64,000 nucleotides of DNA from the NCBI RefSeq assembly GCF_945859685.1, contig NC_079147.1, forward strand, positions 91,504,315 through 91,568,314. Direction: 5' to 3'. Source of the stretch: Eupeodes corollae. Taxonomy: Eukaryota > Arthropoda > Insecta > Diptera > Syrphidae. Made by a program: the position numbers and the translations under genes. This document shows positions 46,086 to 56,784 of this stretch, piece after piece. Numbering within the stretch: position 1 is the first letter of the stretch; every line of letters begins with the position of its first letter. A model generated the notes under the pieces. It made no database searches. It was not told the origin of the DNA and saw nothing but the letters and a program-made list of their open reading frames with translations.

Positions 46086-46769
46086 ATAAAAAATTTAAAT
46101 ATTATTCTTTTAATTATTTGAGAAAAAAAGTTCTATTATCGAGGATTTTCGATTATCCATAATAAGCTGGGTCCCGACCATCCCGGTTAATCGAGTTTTA
46201 ACTTCATTTAAAATAATTGAAATTTTGGCAATTAAACACAAAATTGTAGGTACGTAATTTCAAGTTCTGCTATGAGTGATTTAAAAGTCATTCATGTCGC
46301 TCTATTACAATAGAAGTTTTCTACTCGTTAGAAGTTTGCATTCAAAAGTAAATTTATTATATCATTTATTAACATTCCATTAAGTTATAGCAAGCGGCAA
46401 TCTTTTAAAAGAATGAATTTTTTCGTAAATGCAGTCTTTAACAACCATTTATTGAACTCAATAAGAAGATGACATTCATTGATTTTACTTAAGGACTTCT
46501 AACTTCAATTTATGCAATCACTAAACAGTTGTAGTAAAAAGCCTTCAATAATTTGTCCCCTCAATTTATTTTACACCAATCAATTGAATGCAATTTTTTG
46601 AAAGCCGTGAATTCTTTTTTGTTGCTTTCATTGTTTTGATTTTTGTTTACAATTCCTCCAGGTTGGGGGTTGTGCCGTCGGGGTGACCTCCTGTCCAGTT
46701 GCGAAGCACCAACAAGCCTCGGATACGGACGGATTCACTGTTGACAACCCACCCAAATGAAATAAGGAC

Positions 46770-47590
46770 AACGAACTTCGGATCTGTACGTGGAATGTTA
46801 GGGCCCTTAACAGACCACGTGCAGCCGAACAATTAGCAGAAGCCCTAAACCGCTGCAAGGCTGATATTACCGCCATCCAAGAAGTGCGATGGGATGGACC
46901 GAGCAAACGCAAACTAAAAGACTGCGATATATACTACGACGACTGCTACCGAGAACAAAGACAGCTTCTATTTGGGTATGGATTTGTTGTTGGAACTAGA
47001 CTCTGTCAAACATTCTGGCAACAGTGTGAGTGTGAGAATAAATTCGCCAACATTAGCCTAATATGCGCGCATGCCCCAACAGAGGAGAACGATGAAGACA
47101 CCAAAGACATATTCTTCAAGCTCTTGGACAAGACATATGAGCAGTGCCCTGGGTATGACATTAAAATTGTCTTAGGAGATTTTTATGTCAAGCTAGGAAG
47201 AGAAGACATCTTTTGTGGCAGAATTGGGAGATACAGCCTGCACAACACTACCTCCGATAACGGATTCAGGCTGGTCGATTTCGATGCGTCAGTTCACGCA
47301 TCTTAATATCCACAAGGGGACATGGAAATCTCCTGATCAATCAACCGTCACCCAGATTAACCACATTGCGATCGACGCACGACACTTCTCCAGTATACAG
47401 AATATCCGAACATTCCGAGGGGCCAACATTGACTCCGACCACTATTTCGTTGTAGGCAAGGTAGCACGGATATCCCGATCCAATCCAAAACAAGGAAGTA
47501 CTGAAAAAGATTCGACGTTAGACGGCTACAATCGCAAGAGACTGTCATGTCCTTTTCCGATCGAGTCTCTAATAACCTCTTATTAACCAG
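46770..47590 (+). pseudogene. RTE LINE APE-type endonuclease
   Basis: The endonuclease nicks target DNA for insertion. Readable blocks: ELRICTWNVRALN (46778-46815, the N-terminal Asn motif), ADITAIQEVRWDG (46862-46900) with the catalytic Glu, FANISLICAHAPTEENDED (47044-47100), DIKIVLGDFYVKLGRE (47158-47205), where the consensus GDFNAK has Asn replaced by Tyr, TSDNGFRLVDF (about 47250-47284), STVTQINHIAIDARH (47342-47386) and GANIDSDHYFV (about 47421-47453) with the C-terminal Asp-His pair. A frameshift at about 47285 separates two open frames (140 and 123 codons). A stop ends the second frame before the RT linker. Confidence 0.85.
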
Positions 47591-47632
47591 TGGCAACTTT
47601 GCCTTGCAGCCATCAGAGATGCCGCCTCTGAA

Positions 47633-49530
47633 GTGCTAGGTTTCACATGGCCATCACAGCGAAACCCCTGGTTTGACGACGAATGCCGGCAAGCGCACGC
47701 AGCAAAACAAGAGGCATACAAAACAGTGCTGCACAAAAGGACTAGAGGTGCTCGCGAGCTCTACGAGCAGAAGAGGAGAGAGGATGGAAATAGATGGAAA
47801 AAAGAGAGCATGAGAAGCGCGCGATCGAGGAGAAAGAGGGATGTCACAACAGAAATGAGGTTCGTAAATTTTACCCAAAGGTAAAAAAAACTCCCAAGGG
47901 TACCAGCCACGAACCGAAGCCTGCCAAGACGATCAGGGAACATCGTAGTAGAACCGCAGTCGATGCTGAGAATATGAAAAGATCACTTCTCCAAATTATA
48001 TAACGGCGATGACAAACCGAATTCCGCTGTGAGGGAGATAGAACCACTCAACCTCAGCAACGCAGATTACAACAATTCCGCCTACCCGACCTTGACGAAG
48101 TGAAGATAGCTATATCTAAACTTAAGTCAAACAAAGCTGCTGGAGCTGACGGCATCACCGCCGAACTATTCAAAGCAGCAGGCGATGACTTGGTAGGGAG
48201 CATGCACCTACTCATCTGCAAAATATGGTCGGAAGAAAGCATGCCCGATGAGTGGAATCTCAGCATAGTGTGCCCGATACATAAGAAAGGAGACTGCGCC
48301 AACTACAGAGGCATCAGTCTCCTTGACATTGCATACAAGATCCTCTCTGCCGTATTATGTGAACGTCTGAGGCCATTCGTCAACAACCTGATTGGTCCTT
48401 ATCAGTGTGGCTTCAGACCAGGAAAGTCCACTATCGACCAAATATTCACACTACGGCTCCTGGAAAAAACCCAGGAGCTTCAAATCGATACCCACCATCT
48501 CTTTATCGATTTTAAAGCCGCGTATGACAGCATCTATAGGGAAGAGCTCTACCGAGCAATGTCTAGTTTTGGCATTCCTGTCAAACTTATCCGTTTGTGC
48601 AGAATGACGATGGAGAATGCACGCTGCTCTATCAAGGTCGGAAAAGATCTTACCGATGCATTTGGTGTCAAAAAAGGTTTTAGACAAGGCGATGCACTGT
48701 CATGCAACTTCTTCAACATCGTTCTGGAAAGAATTGTGCAAAACTCTACCGTCAACACTAGAGGCACAATCTTCCAAAGATCCATCCAATTACTCGGCGT
48801 TTTTGAGCATTGCGACGGAAGCGAAGAAGATGGGTTTAGTGGTCAATGAGGGCAAGGCCAAGTATATGCTGTCATCAAAAAAGGACACTGAACGACGACG
48901 TCTTGGACAAAACGTCACCATGGACAGCTATAACTTTGAGGTAGTTTAGGACTTTGTCTTCCTAGGTACTGCTTTTAACGCAGACAACGATACCAGCGCT
49001 GAAATCAAACGAAGAATAACTTTTGCAAATCGCTGCTTCTTTGGACTTAGAAGACAATTGAGAAGTATAGTCCTCTCTAGAGCATCTAAAATCACCATCT
49101 ATAAGACACTCATCATCCCGGTTCTTATTTATGGCGCTGAGACCTGGACCCTGTCAAAGAAGGATGAGACGTCTTAGGATGCTTCGAGAGAAAAATTCTT
49201 CGGGTGATTTTTGGTCCTGTACGCATAGATGGAGAAAGAAGGAGAAGATATAACGACGAACTGTACGGGTTGTACAGCGACACTGACCTAGTTAGTAGAA
49301 TTAAAGTCCAACGGCTTAGATGGCTAGGTTATGTAGAGCGAATGGACATCAACGCTCCAGCCTGTAAGGTCTCCGAATCCAATTCCGAGGGACGTCGCAG
49401 TAGAGGAAGACCGCGACTCAGGTGGTTGAGGTCCTCAACCAACTTGGCGTGCGAAAATGGAGACAGCTAGCTAGGGACCGAGCTGGCTGGAGACGCATGT
49501 TGATTGAGGCCCAGGTCCGCCCCGGACTGT
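47633..49530 (+). pseudogene. RTE LINE reverse transcriptase
   Basis: The linker (NPWFDDECRQAHAAKQEAY, 47663-47720) leads to the longest open frame in this element, 249 codons at 48100-48849. Blocks: KLKSNKAAGADGITAELF (48118-48170), NYRGISLLDIAYKI (48301-48342), QCGFRPGKSTIDQIFTLR (48402-48456), HHLFIDFKAAYDSI (48496-48536) with the first catalytic Asp, and GFRQGDALSC (48679-48708). The AYADDIDIIG box expected after QLLGV (48787-48801) is deleted, about 45 bp relative to the copy at 29.9 kb, shifting the frame. The C-terminal half resumes as MGLVVNEGKAKYML and ends in IKVQRLRWLGYVERMDI (49300-49350). Confidence 0.85.
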
Positions 49531-49557
49531 AGCGGCACCTTAAGTAAGTAAGTGTAC

Positions 49558-50018
49558 TTTCCTACAATTTTATTTTATTTATCTCTTTTCAAGACATCAA
49601 TCAAACAAAATTTAAGTACGCTCAAACGCATCTTTAAATCTTGCAGCTTTAAGAACAAAGTTCGTAAAAACGTAAATTTTTTAATATTCAAAATCATAGA
49701 AGATGAAATATTTTTAATGTTTGGTGACGAAATATGATTGTGACTTACATACTTACAATTTTATGCTTGTTAAATATTAAATATGTTTGACAAAAATCGA
49801 ATAAGATCAGTGGAAACAGTAAGATTCAATCTGTGTGATACTGACACACATCCAATATGATTATTGAGAGTTAATTTAAAAAATGTATTGTTGAAATCAA
49901 GGTTTTCAAGTTCTACTTCATTTAAACTTCCCAGTAATTCTTTAGATGGGTTCACATCTAAGAATGTGATTTTGGTCTCTGTTGTGTATTCCACATGATG
50001 ATTTTAGTTGCTCGAGAC
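49558..50018. other. No recognisable gene
   Basis: AT-rich spacer; two short frames with no motif. Confidence 0.35.
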
Positions 50019-50019
50019 A

Positions 50020-50385
50020 TTAATTAACTAATTAAATGCCTTCTACGTCCAAAGATGCAGCGGGTTGCAAGAATTATTCTTCTTTCAGCCGTGGTGTCGT
50101 TATCTGAATTTAATGCGGATCCTAGGTAGACATTAACTACCTCAAAGTTTAAGCTGTCCATGGTGACGTTTTGTTGACGCTTCGGGGGAAACAAATAAGT
50201 TTGACAGGGATGCCAAAACAAGACATTGCTTTGTAGAGCTCTTCCATAAATGCTAGTGGGTATCGATTTGAAGTTAATGGGCTTTTCCAAGATTTTGTGT
50301 AATCTGAATATTTGGTCAATGGTGGACTTTTCGGATTGAAGACACATTTATAAGGACCTGTTAAGGTTTTTGACAATGGTATGGT
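50020..50385 (-). pseudogene. RTE-type LINE fragment, internally deleted
   Basis: On the minus strand GPYKCVFNPKSPPLTKYS (about 50357-50304) corresponds to the GPYQCGFRPGKSTIDQIF region. ELYKAMSCFGIPVKLI (about 50240-50195) and NVTMDSLNFEVV (about 50170-50135) follow with a large internal deletion between them. It ends with the ILATRCIFGRRRH equivalent near 50040. Confidence 0.75.
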
Positions 50386-50389
50386 ATGG

Positions 50390-51010
50390 CAAATCGGAGG
50401 AGTTCTTGGACTTGAAACGATTTATTTTCAACAATGAGCATATTGTTCGCTAGAATATAAAGTGCAATGCTTTATTCGAAGATGCCGTATAAGGTTTCAT
50501 GGTACTGGTTCAAGGGTAAACCGAATAATAAAAGCTAAGAGTTATATCGTCAAAGAAACAATTAACTAGATTAGAAGTTGCAGACATGAGATTGTTTGTA
50601 AAACTCTGGAAATTAAAGTGAAATAGTGCGCACCATACTGTTGTTTCAGACTTGAATATTTCCAAAATAGATTGTATTGAGTGGTTTGAAAAAAAAATGT
50701 CTAATCCAATGAAGAAGTGTTTCGCCGATACCAAATGTACGCTAAGGAAATATGATTCTGGATAAATGCCTTTGAAATATCAAGTACAACAATCTTACTA
50801 TATCCAATACGATGTTAGGATTTTTTCCACTGTTCGGTTTGATGATACAAGAACTCACTAGTGGACTTATTGCTACGAAAGCCAAACTACCGGTCTTTAA
50901 GAAGCTTTCGTTCCTCGAGATATTTTTTAAGCTATAATAATTAATCATTTTTCCATTTGGAAAGAGAAGGCAGTCGAATATTCTCCTTTCTTGGGGATTG
51001 CGTAAAAAAT
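50390..51010 (-). pseudogene. Jockey/CR1-like LINE RT fragment
   Basis: The same family as 59.8-61.4 kb; nucleotide blocks such as ATGCCTTTGAAATATCAAGT and GGACTTATTGCTACGAAAGC (about 50768 and 50861) recur there. Read on the minus strand: IPKKGEYSTAF (about 51000-50968), further RT blocks out of frame, then LVNCFFDDITLSFYYSV (about 50570-50520), the catalytic box with both Asp residues. Frames are broken and the ends truncated. Confidence 0.7.
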
Positions 51011-51059
51011 CAATTTATCTCATAGATTACAGTCAAGATCTTTTGTTTTAAGATGTTAA

Positions 51060-51190
51060 TGAATGATATAATGTGGTGCTTGAATATATGGACTACCATC
51101 ATTTATAGCGTGCTCCCACTTTCATTAGGTATACCGTTTATATTGACCATTTACGAAACCATGCTGATGAGGGACGATAAATTATTTACT
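51060..51190 (-). pseudogene. Possible further LINE RT scrap
   Basis: The minus strand near 51175-51140 reads VPHQHGFVNGQ, reminiscent of the QHGF-x-x-GRS motif in LINE RTs. It is too short to be certain. Confidence 0.25.
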
Positions 51191-51194
51191 CGTA

Positions 51195-52815
51195 ATAGAA
51201 GAACACAGCAAGTCACAAAATGAATGACATTCGTTTTGTGCTCATATCCTCTCCTATCTCCTATTAAGTGTCGCAAAATTAACTTTCACCAATACTTCAC
51301 TCACCTAGGGGTCCATATAAAGCTTTTTGGTTGGTAAGACCATCCCCCTCAGGAATTATTGGTACATCAATAACAATGGCTATATTATTATCATTCTTAG
51401 TCGCATGATGTCAGGTTTCGAAGTGATTGTTTGGTTGAAATAAATGGTATTTCTTTGAACTAAAGTTCCTTTCATGTTGGACATCTTTTAAGGTAATTTA
51501 TTAAGGATAGGCATTGTAACTGCTCATTTGTGGGATTCTGTCTTCATTTTATTATTTCTTCATATATAAAATCAGAGGACTTTTGTTGTTAAATCCTACT
51601 TCAAAAATCCTTACAAAATCGTTACGGTAAATTAACTAGAAGAGTAATTATTCTACTATACCTACTTGCGACTTTAGTGGCATTTCTTTAAAGAAAGGTA
51701 CCTACTATTCATTAAGTTTATTTTTTCTACTTTCGTGTATTTTTTCGGATAATTTCTTTCTCGGGTTCTTTCTTGTGACACTTGCTCAATTTAATTGTAA
51801 AGTCTTTTTCTTTTCGTTTTTTTTTCCGATTCTTAATGTTTTAAATTCGTTTTTTCCTTCCATTCAATTCCTGTTAACTTAATTAACTAACACGCGCCCC
51901 TTCATGAAGAAGAAAACCAAGTCCAACTGAGTTACAGTCAAAGTCAATTACTTTATGATTTTTTTTTTTAATGTTACAACTTGTGTCGCATTTTCATTAT
52001 CGTTTTACTGAATTACTTCAAAAATAAAAAAGAACCTACTCAAATTAAGTTCCTTGCGAGTTCTTGACTTCGAAAGAGCAATTCTTATAATAAAAATGTA
52101 TTCGATACGCTCGTTGCTTTTAAGCAATAGAATTATGGTTTTAAAAACATTAAACTTATGTGCATAATTGGATCTCATAAGTTAAGTAGATTAAAAATCT
52201 AGTTACAAGGACTAAGGAAAAAAGATTTTAATTCAGGAGAAAACTATTTAAGTCAGTATTCGGATTGGGCTAATACAGCAATAATTAGAACCAGCATTTC
52301 TCAATCCAATGTTTGGGATATTACAAATTTAAAACATTCAAGTATACATACACTTTTATTTTACTTATTGGAAATAGATACACGGATACGAAGGTCGAAG
52401 AAATGAAAAATCAAATTTGCAAAAAACAAAAAATACCAAGAAATACAAGCTAAAATGCCGAAACACTCGATTTAAATTGATGCTGTGACTAAAAAGAAAA
52501 GCTTCTAACCAGTAGATTTTCAAAACGAAAAATAATTAAAGATAGACCGACAAAAGGTTTGGTGGAATCTTTAATTTTACAAATGCAAACTGTGCGGGGA
52601 CGTAGTCTCAAAAACGTTTTTTTTAGAATATTTGTATGTTTTAATGTAAATACATAATGTGCACTTACCATAAACATTTTGTATCCATATTATTATTTTT
52701 AAAGGAAATTTAAAATATCCCAAAGTAACTCCTCATAAACGAAGCCGTTTAAATGATAGTTTCTTAGGATTTTAGGGTGCATACTGCATAAGTAGGTACT
52801 TACCCTATGATGAAA
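51195..52815. other. No recognisable gene
   Basis: AT-rich sequence without supportable features. Confidence 0.35.
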
Positions 52816-52819
52816 GGAA

Positions 52820-54232
52820 AAGGTTTGGACGTATTTTCGTACGTCCGTAAGTTTGCGACGTTTTTTTCGTCGTCCGTAGCTCAAGAACCAGAAGAGATAT
52901 TGACTTTAAATAAGTTTTGTTATACAGATAATAATGCAAAAAAATGCAGAAAGGGCTGTCAAGAAAATTGCGTGGGTGGTTGCTTACCATAGCAGTTTTA
53001 AAAAAAAGGTGACAATTTTGGTTAACCCTAAATATCTCACGAACCAATGATGCTAGAGGCTTGAACATTTTATATTATATTGTATTGTAACGTGATACCA
53101 CACCTGCTTATTTTTGGGAAAAATATCAAATTAACGGTTTTTTTATGTATCGAAAAAACTGAAAAAATGTGTCAAATTTTACGAATAAAAAATGATTTTA
53201 TCTCCAAAACAATTTTGTGCAACAAAAAAAACGTTTTTACAATTGGTAAAATTTTGAGTAAAATCAAATTGACAATTTTGAATCTATCTTTTCAAAAACT
53301 TGTGATTATGGCATCAAACTTATTTTATCTGATAAGAAATATTATATTATAATAATATACAAAAAAATTAATAAAATTTGGTAAAAATTGATTTTCGACT
53401 CAAATATTTTTTCAAAACTTTAAGACATTGGCCTAAAACTAATTAAATTTTTAAAATATTGGTGTCAATATTTAGTAACATTTTGAGAAAAATCGAATCG
53501 ACAGTTTTTTTTTACAAAAAATGAAAGACATGAAAAGAAATTAACAAAAGTTGGTATAACTTAACAAGAATTAAGTAATTAACTAAAGTTGGTTAAAATA
53601 GATTTTTGACTCAATTCTCCTTTCAAAAATTAAAAATATTAGCTTCAAACTACTTTTATAAAAAATATTGTTTTGAACAATTGATAAGACTAGGAAAATG
53701 GATTTTAAAGTTCTTAACAGGAAATAAATAACTAAAAAAAAATAATAAAACTTAGTAAAAATTGATTTTCGACACAAATATATTTCCATAAATTTAAGAT
53801 AAAGGCTTCAAATTAATTTTTTAATAATAATTAATAATAAAACAAATATTGTTTTTAACATTCAGTCATTTTTTTTTATAAAAGTCTAAAAATCTACAAA
53901 GCATAGTACTCAAAACTTGTAAAAATTGATGTTTTATTGTCGATATCTCGTGAATAATAGAAAACATCGACTTCAAATTAATATTATTCATTCAATTTGA
54001 ATTTTTTATATTAAAACTTTTTTAGAAATGGTCTTAAATTCGTTAAAAATTGGTTAACGATTAAAAATCTCGTAAACATACACAGATTTTGAAATCAAAC
54101 AATTTCATCATATGCAAAATATTGTTGGTTATTTTAAATTTGTTTAGAATAATTTAACTGATAACTTTTTTAAGCAAGACAAATCGACATACCGAATGCG
54201 AAGTTTATCAGTGTGGGTCGCATCCAAGAATT
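52820..54232 (-). repeat. GAGGCTGGG-family repeat, longest copy, reversed
   Basis: About 1.4 kb. It starts at the microsatellite (TTCGTACGTCCGTAAG), not the extreme right terminus. It contains CCGTAGCTCAAGAACCAGAA, AAGAAAATTGCGTGGGTGG, AAATATCTCACGAACCAATG and several internal units. It ends with CAGTGTGGGTCGCATCC, in which the last few bases of GAGGCTGGG have decayed. Confidence 0.85.
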
Positions 54233-54351
54233 TTTTTTTATTCATAATATATTGGTATGGGTAATACTTAGGATCAACAATTTTGCACTTTTTTTAATTT
54301 GAAATATAGTAAAGCAATCATCCGTATTCGCCAACACAGACATTCTCTTTG

Positions 54352-54462
54352 CGAATCATTGATTTTGTCTCTTGGGACCTTGCAGCGGCAAAAATTGTCG
54401 AAAATTAAAATTTAAAAACTAAGACCAGTTACAATAACTTCCTACGTGATGTGAAAACAGAC
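54352..54462 (+). repeat. GAGGCTGGG-family repeat, right-end solo fragment
   Basis: It carries TGGGACCTTGCAGCGGC, AAAATTGTCGAAAATT and CCAGTTACAATAACTTCCTA, corresponding to the last 110 bp of the family; the hairpin has decayed. Confidence 0.65.
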
Positions 54463-54464
54463 CA

Positions 54465-55478
54465 AACAATGAAATAATTACGAATATTTCAAGTTATTTG
54501 ATACGTAAGAACAAGAAATATTTTTAAAACTCCAACTCTCAGATGCCGCGTTGATGTTTGGCTTAAATATAAGATACAATTGAAGCACATTTGGACACTT
54601 TTTCACATTAAGGCATACAAAATTAGGAAGCGTCAAAGGAAAATAATGTCCTTTGCTTCTTTAAATTTTTACCTAGTTGAAAGAATTTTTGGAAATAAAT
54701 TCATTAAAAGTATGCATTGCATAAAAGATTAAGCGGGTAAGTCATTTTAGTGTTAGGTTTTACTGTGCATCAAAATAAGACATTTTTACATTAAGATATA
54801 AAAACATTCATGACAACCTATTTTTGGTGAAAAAAACTAACATAATATCAAAATTGAGGATAACATCTCTTTTTTTTAATCTTTTTTATTTTAAAAACCG
54901 TTAGGGACTAATATCGACAACATAGCTATTAGCTTGCCTTTTTTTGTCTTTGTACAAAAGCGAAACTAGAACGTTTCCGGCATTTTAGAAGCTACATATT
55001 TTCTTCTAATATCTTTTTTTGTAGCTTTCGTTTTCATGTCTTTTGTATCTCTTTTTCTATTTTTTAATATTTTATTATGTTGAAAGTCAAGGAACAAAAA
55101 CCAAAAAGACAAAAGTTGCCTGTAGCTACTTTAGGTGAAGTTTGTTAACGTCGTTATATTAAAAACTCATGTTTTGTAAATTATTAAGATGTCATGCTCT
55201 TGGGATTCGGATCGAGAAGCATTCTATGGAAAAAAGAACTAATTCTTTTCTTTTAAGCATTGAAAAACGTCAGTGACGTCATTTTATTGTTCAGCTTAAA
55301 TATTCCATAAATCAACGCATAACACCGGATCTATAGCCTTGTCCAGATCTCCCCCAAGTTTGTCAGTTGTAAATGCCATTTTTAAAATTTGTCGAACGCA
55401 TTAGAATTGTTATAACTTTCCATTTGATGATCTAAGATGAAATTTAATAGGAATCCTTAATTCTAATTTGATTTTTAA
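54465..55478. other. No recognisable gene
   Basis: Spacer between two copies of the repeat; no motif seen. Confidence 0.35.
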
Positions 55479-55479
55479 A

Positions 55480-56780
55480 GGAGGCTGGGATGCGGCCCAC
55501 ATTGATAACTTTCCATCCCGTCTGTCGATTTGTCTTGCTTAAAAGATTGTAGGTTTACGTTTTAGTTAAATAAGTTGTTAGTTGAATCATTCTTAAAAAT
55601 TATAAAATAACCAACAATATTTTTCATATAAATAAATAGTTTAGTTTGAAAATCTGGTTTTGTTAAATAGATTTTTAGAAGAAAACAAATTATTAGCAAT
55701 TTTAGTACCATTTCATCGATTTTTACCAAATTTGCGTTCTATTTTTTGTAGATTTTATTTTTAATGAAAAAACGAACTGGTGAATTTTTATAAACAAACT
55801 ACTGAATATCAAAAACAATATTTTCTCTGAGATAAAAAAAGTTTGAAGACAATATTTTTAATATTTGAAAAGCTATTTGAGCGAAGGTAAATGTTTACTA
55901 AGTTTTAGTATTATTTTTTTATATTTTTAGGTTTTCATGTTTTGTAAGTAAACTGTCAATTCAATTTTTCTCAAAATTTTACTGAATGTTGGGAACAATA
56001 TTATTTTAAAGACAAAAGAAGTTTTAAGCCAATATTTCAAGGTTTAGAAAAGATATTTGAGCCGAAAATCTATTTTTAACTATTTTTATTAATTTTTTTG
56101 TTTAAGGTTTTATTTTTTGAAAAAAACTGTCAATTTGATTTTTCTCACATTTTTTTTAATGTTGAAAACAATATTTTTATTAGTTAAAATTATTTGAAAG
56201 TCGTAATCTCAAATTTTTGGAAAGGTATTTGAGTCGAAGTTCAATTTTTATCAACTTTCAGAATTTTTTTTTTTAGGATTTAAAAGTGTCAATTCAATTT
56301 TTCTAAAAATTTTACAGATACTTGATCTGATGAAACGTTACTTTTCGTTATACAATGGAGATAAAATCATATTGTATTCGTAAAATTTTCAAGGTGACAT
56401 ATTTTTTCAGTTTTTTTGTATGAATTTTAATTATAGTCTCTAGAGTTTTTATTAAGTTTAGGGTTAACCAAAATTTTCACCTTTTTTTGAACTGCTATGG
56501 TAAAAAATTCACCTAAGCAATTTTTTTGAGAGCCATTTCTGCCTTATTATCTGTATAACAAAATTCATTTGAAGTCGATTTCTATTCTGGTTCTTGAGCT
56601 ATGGACGCCGAAAAAACGTCGCGAACGTACGGACGTACAAACGTACGTACACAAGCACGCACAGACATCTTTCTAAAAATCTTTTATTTCGACTCTTGAA
56701 ACGTAGAAAAATGTCAAAAATTTCAATCTGACCAATCAGACCCATTACAATAACTTGCTATGGGAAGTTAACAAGTTTTA
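55480..56780 (+). repeat. GAGGCTGGG-family repeat, best full-length copy
   Basis: About 1.3 kb with both ends: GGAGGCTGGGATGCGGCCCA on the left, and CCCATTACAATAACTTGC followed by ATGGGAAGTTAACAAG on the right. The subterminal TAACTTTCCAT (left) and ATGGGAAGTTA (right) are inverted relative to each other. Internal units repeat at AACAATAT motifs near 55815, 55994 and 56168. CACCTAAGCAATTTTTTTG, TATTCTGGTTCTTGAGCTAT and the ACGTACGGACGTACAAACG microsatellite precede the right end. No coding capacity. Confidence 0.9.
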
Positions 56781-56784
56781 TAAG

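Larger units (their letters stand above)
44240..46199 (+). mobile_element. pogo/Tigger element with nested repeat
   Basis: The left terminal sequence AAAGTCGATTATCCGGG (44240-44256) is the near-complement of CCCGGTTAATCGAGTTTT (46182-46199). Further ATTATCCGTAATAA-type motifs lie inside both ends (about 44369-44395 and 46150-46165), as is common in Tigger elements. The transposase occupies 44601-45399 and the right part is replaced by a GAGGCTGGG-family repeat at 45400-46085. Confidence 0.7.
46655..49556 (+). mobile_element. RTE-type LINE, near full length
   Basis: About 2.9 kb, running from a 5' UTR (GGTTGGGGGTTGTGCCGTCG) through an endonuclease and RT to the GACTGTAGCGGCACC tail and a TAAGTAAGTAAGTG run (49543-49556). 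RTE elements are usually near 3.2 kb, so it lacks little. It is GC-richer than its surroundings. No clear target-site duplication. Confidence 0.85.

Noticed and set aside
46628..46912. 94-codon minus-strand ORF.
   Set aside because: It is antisense to the RTE 5' UTR and endonuclease start.
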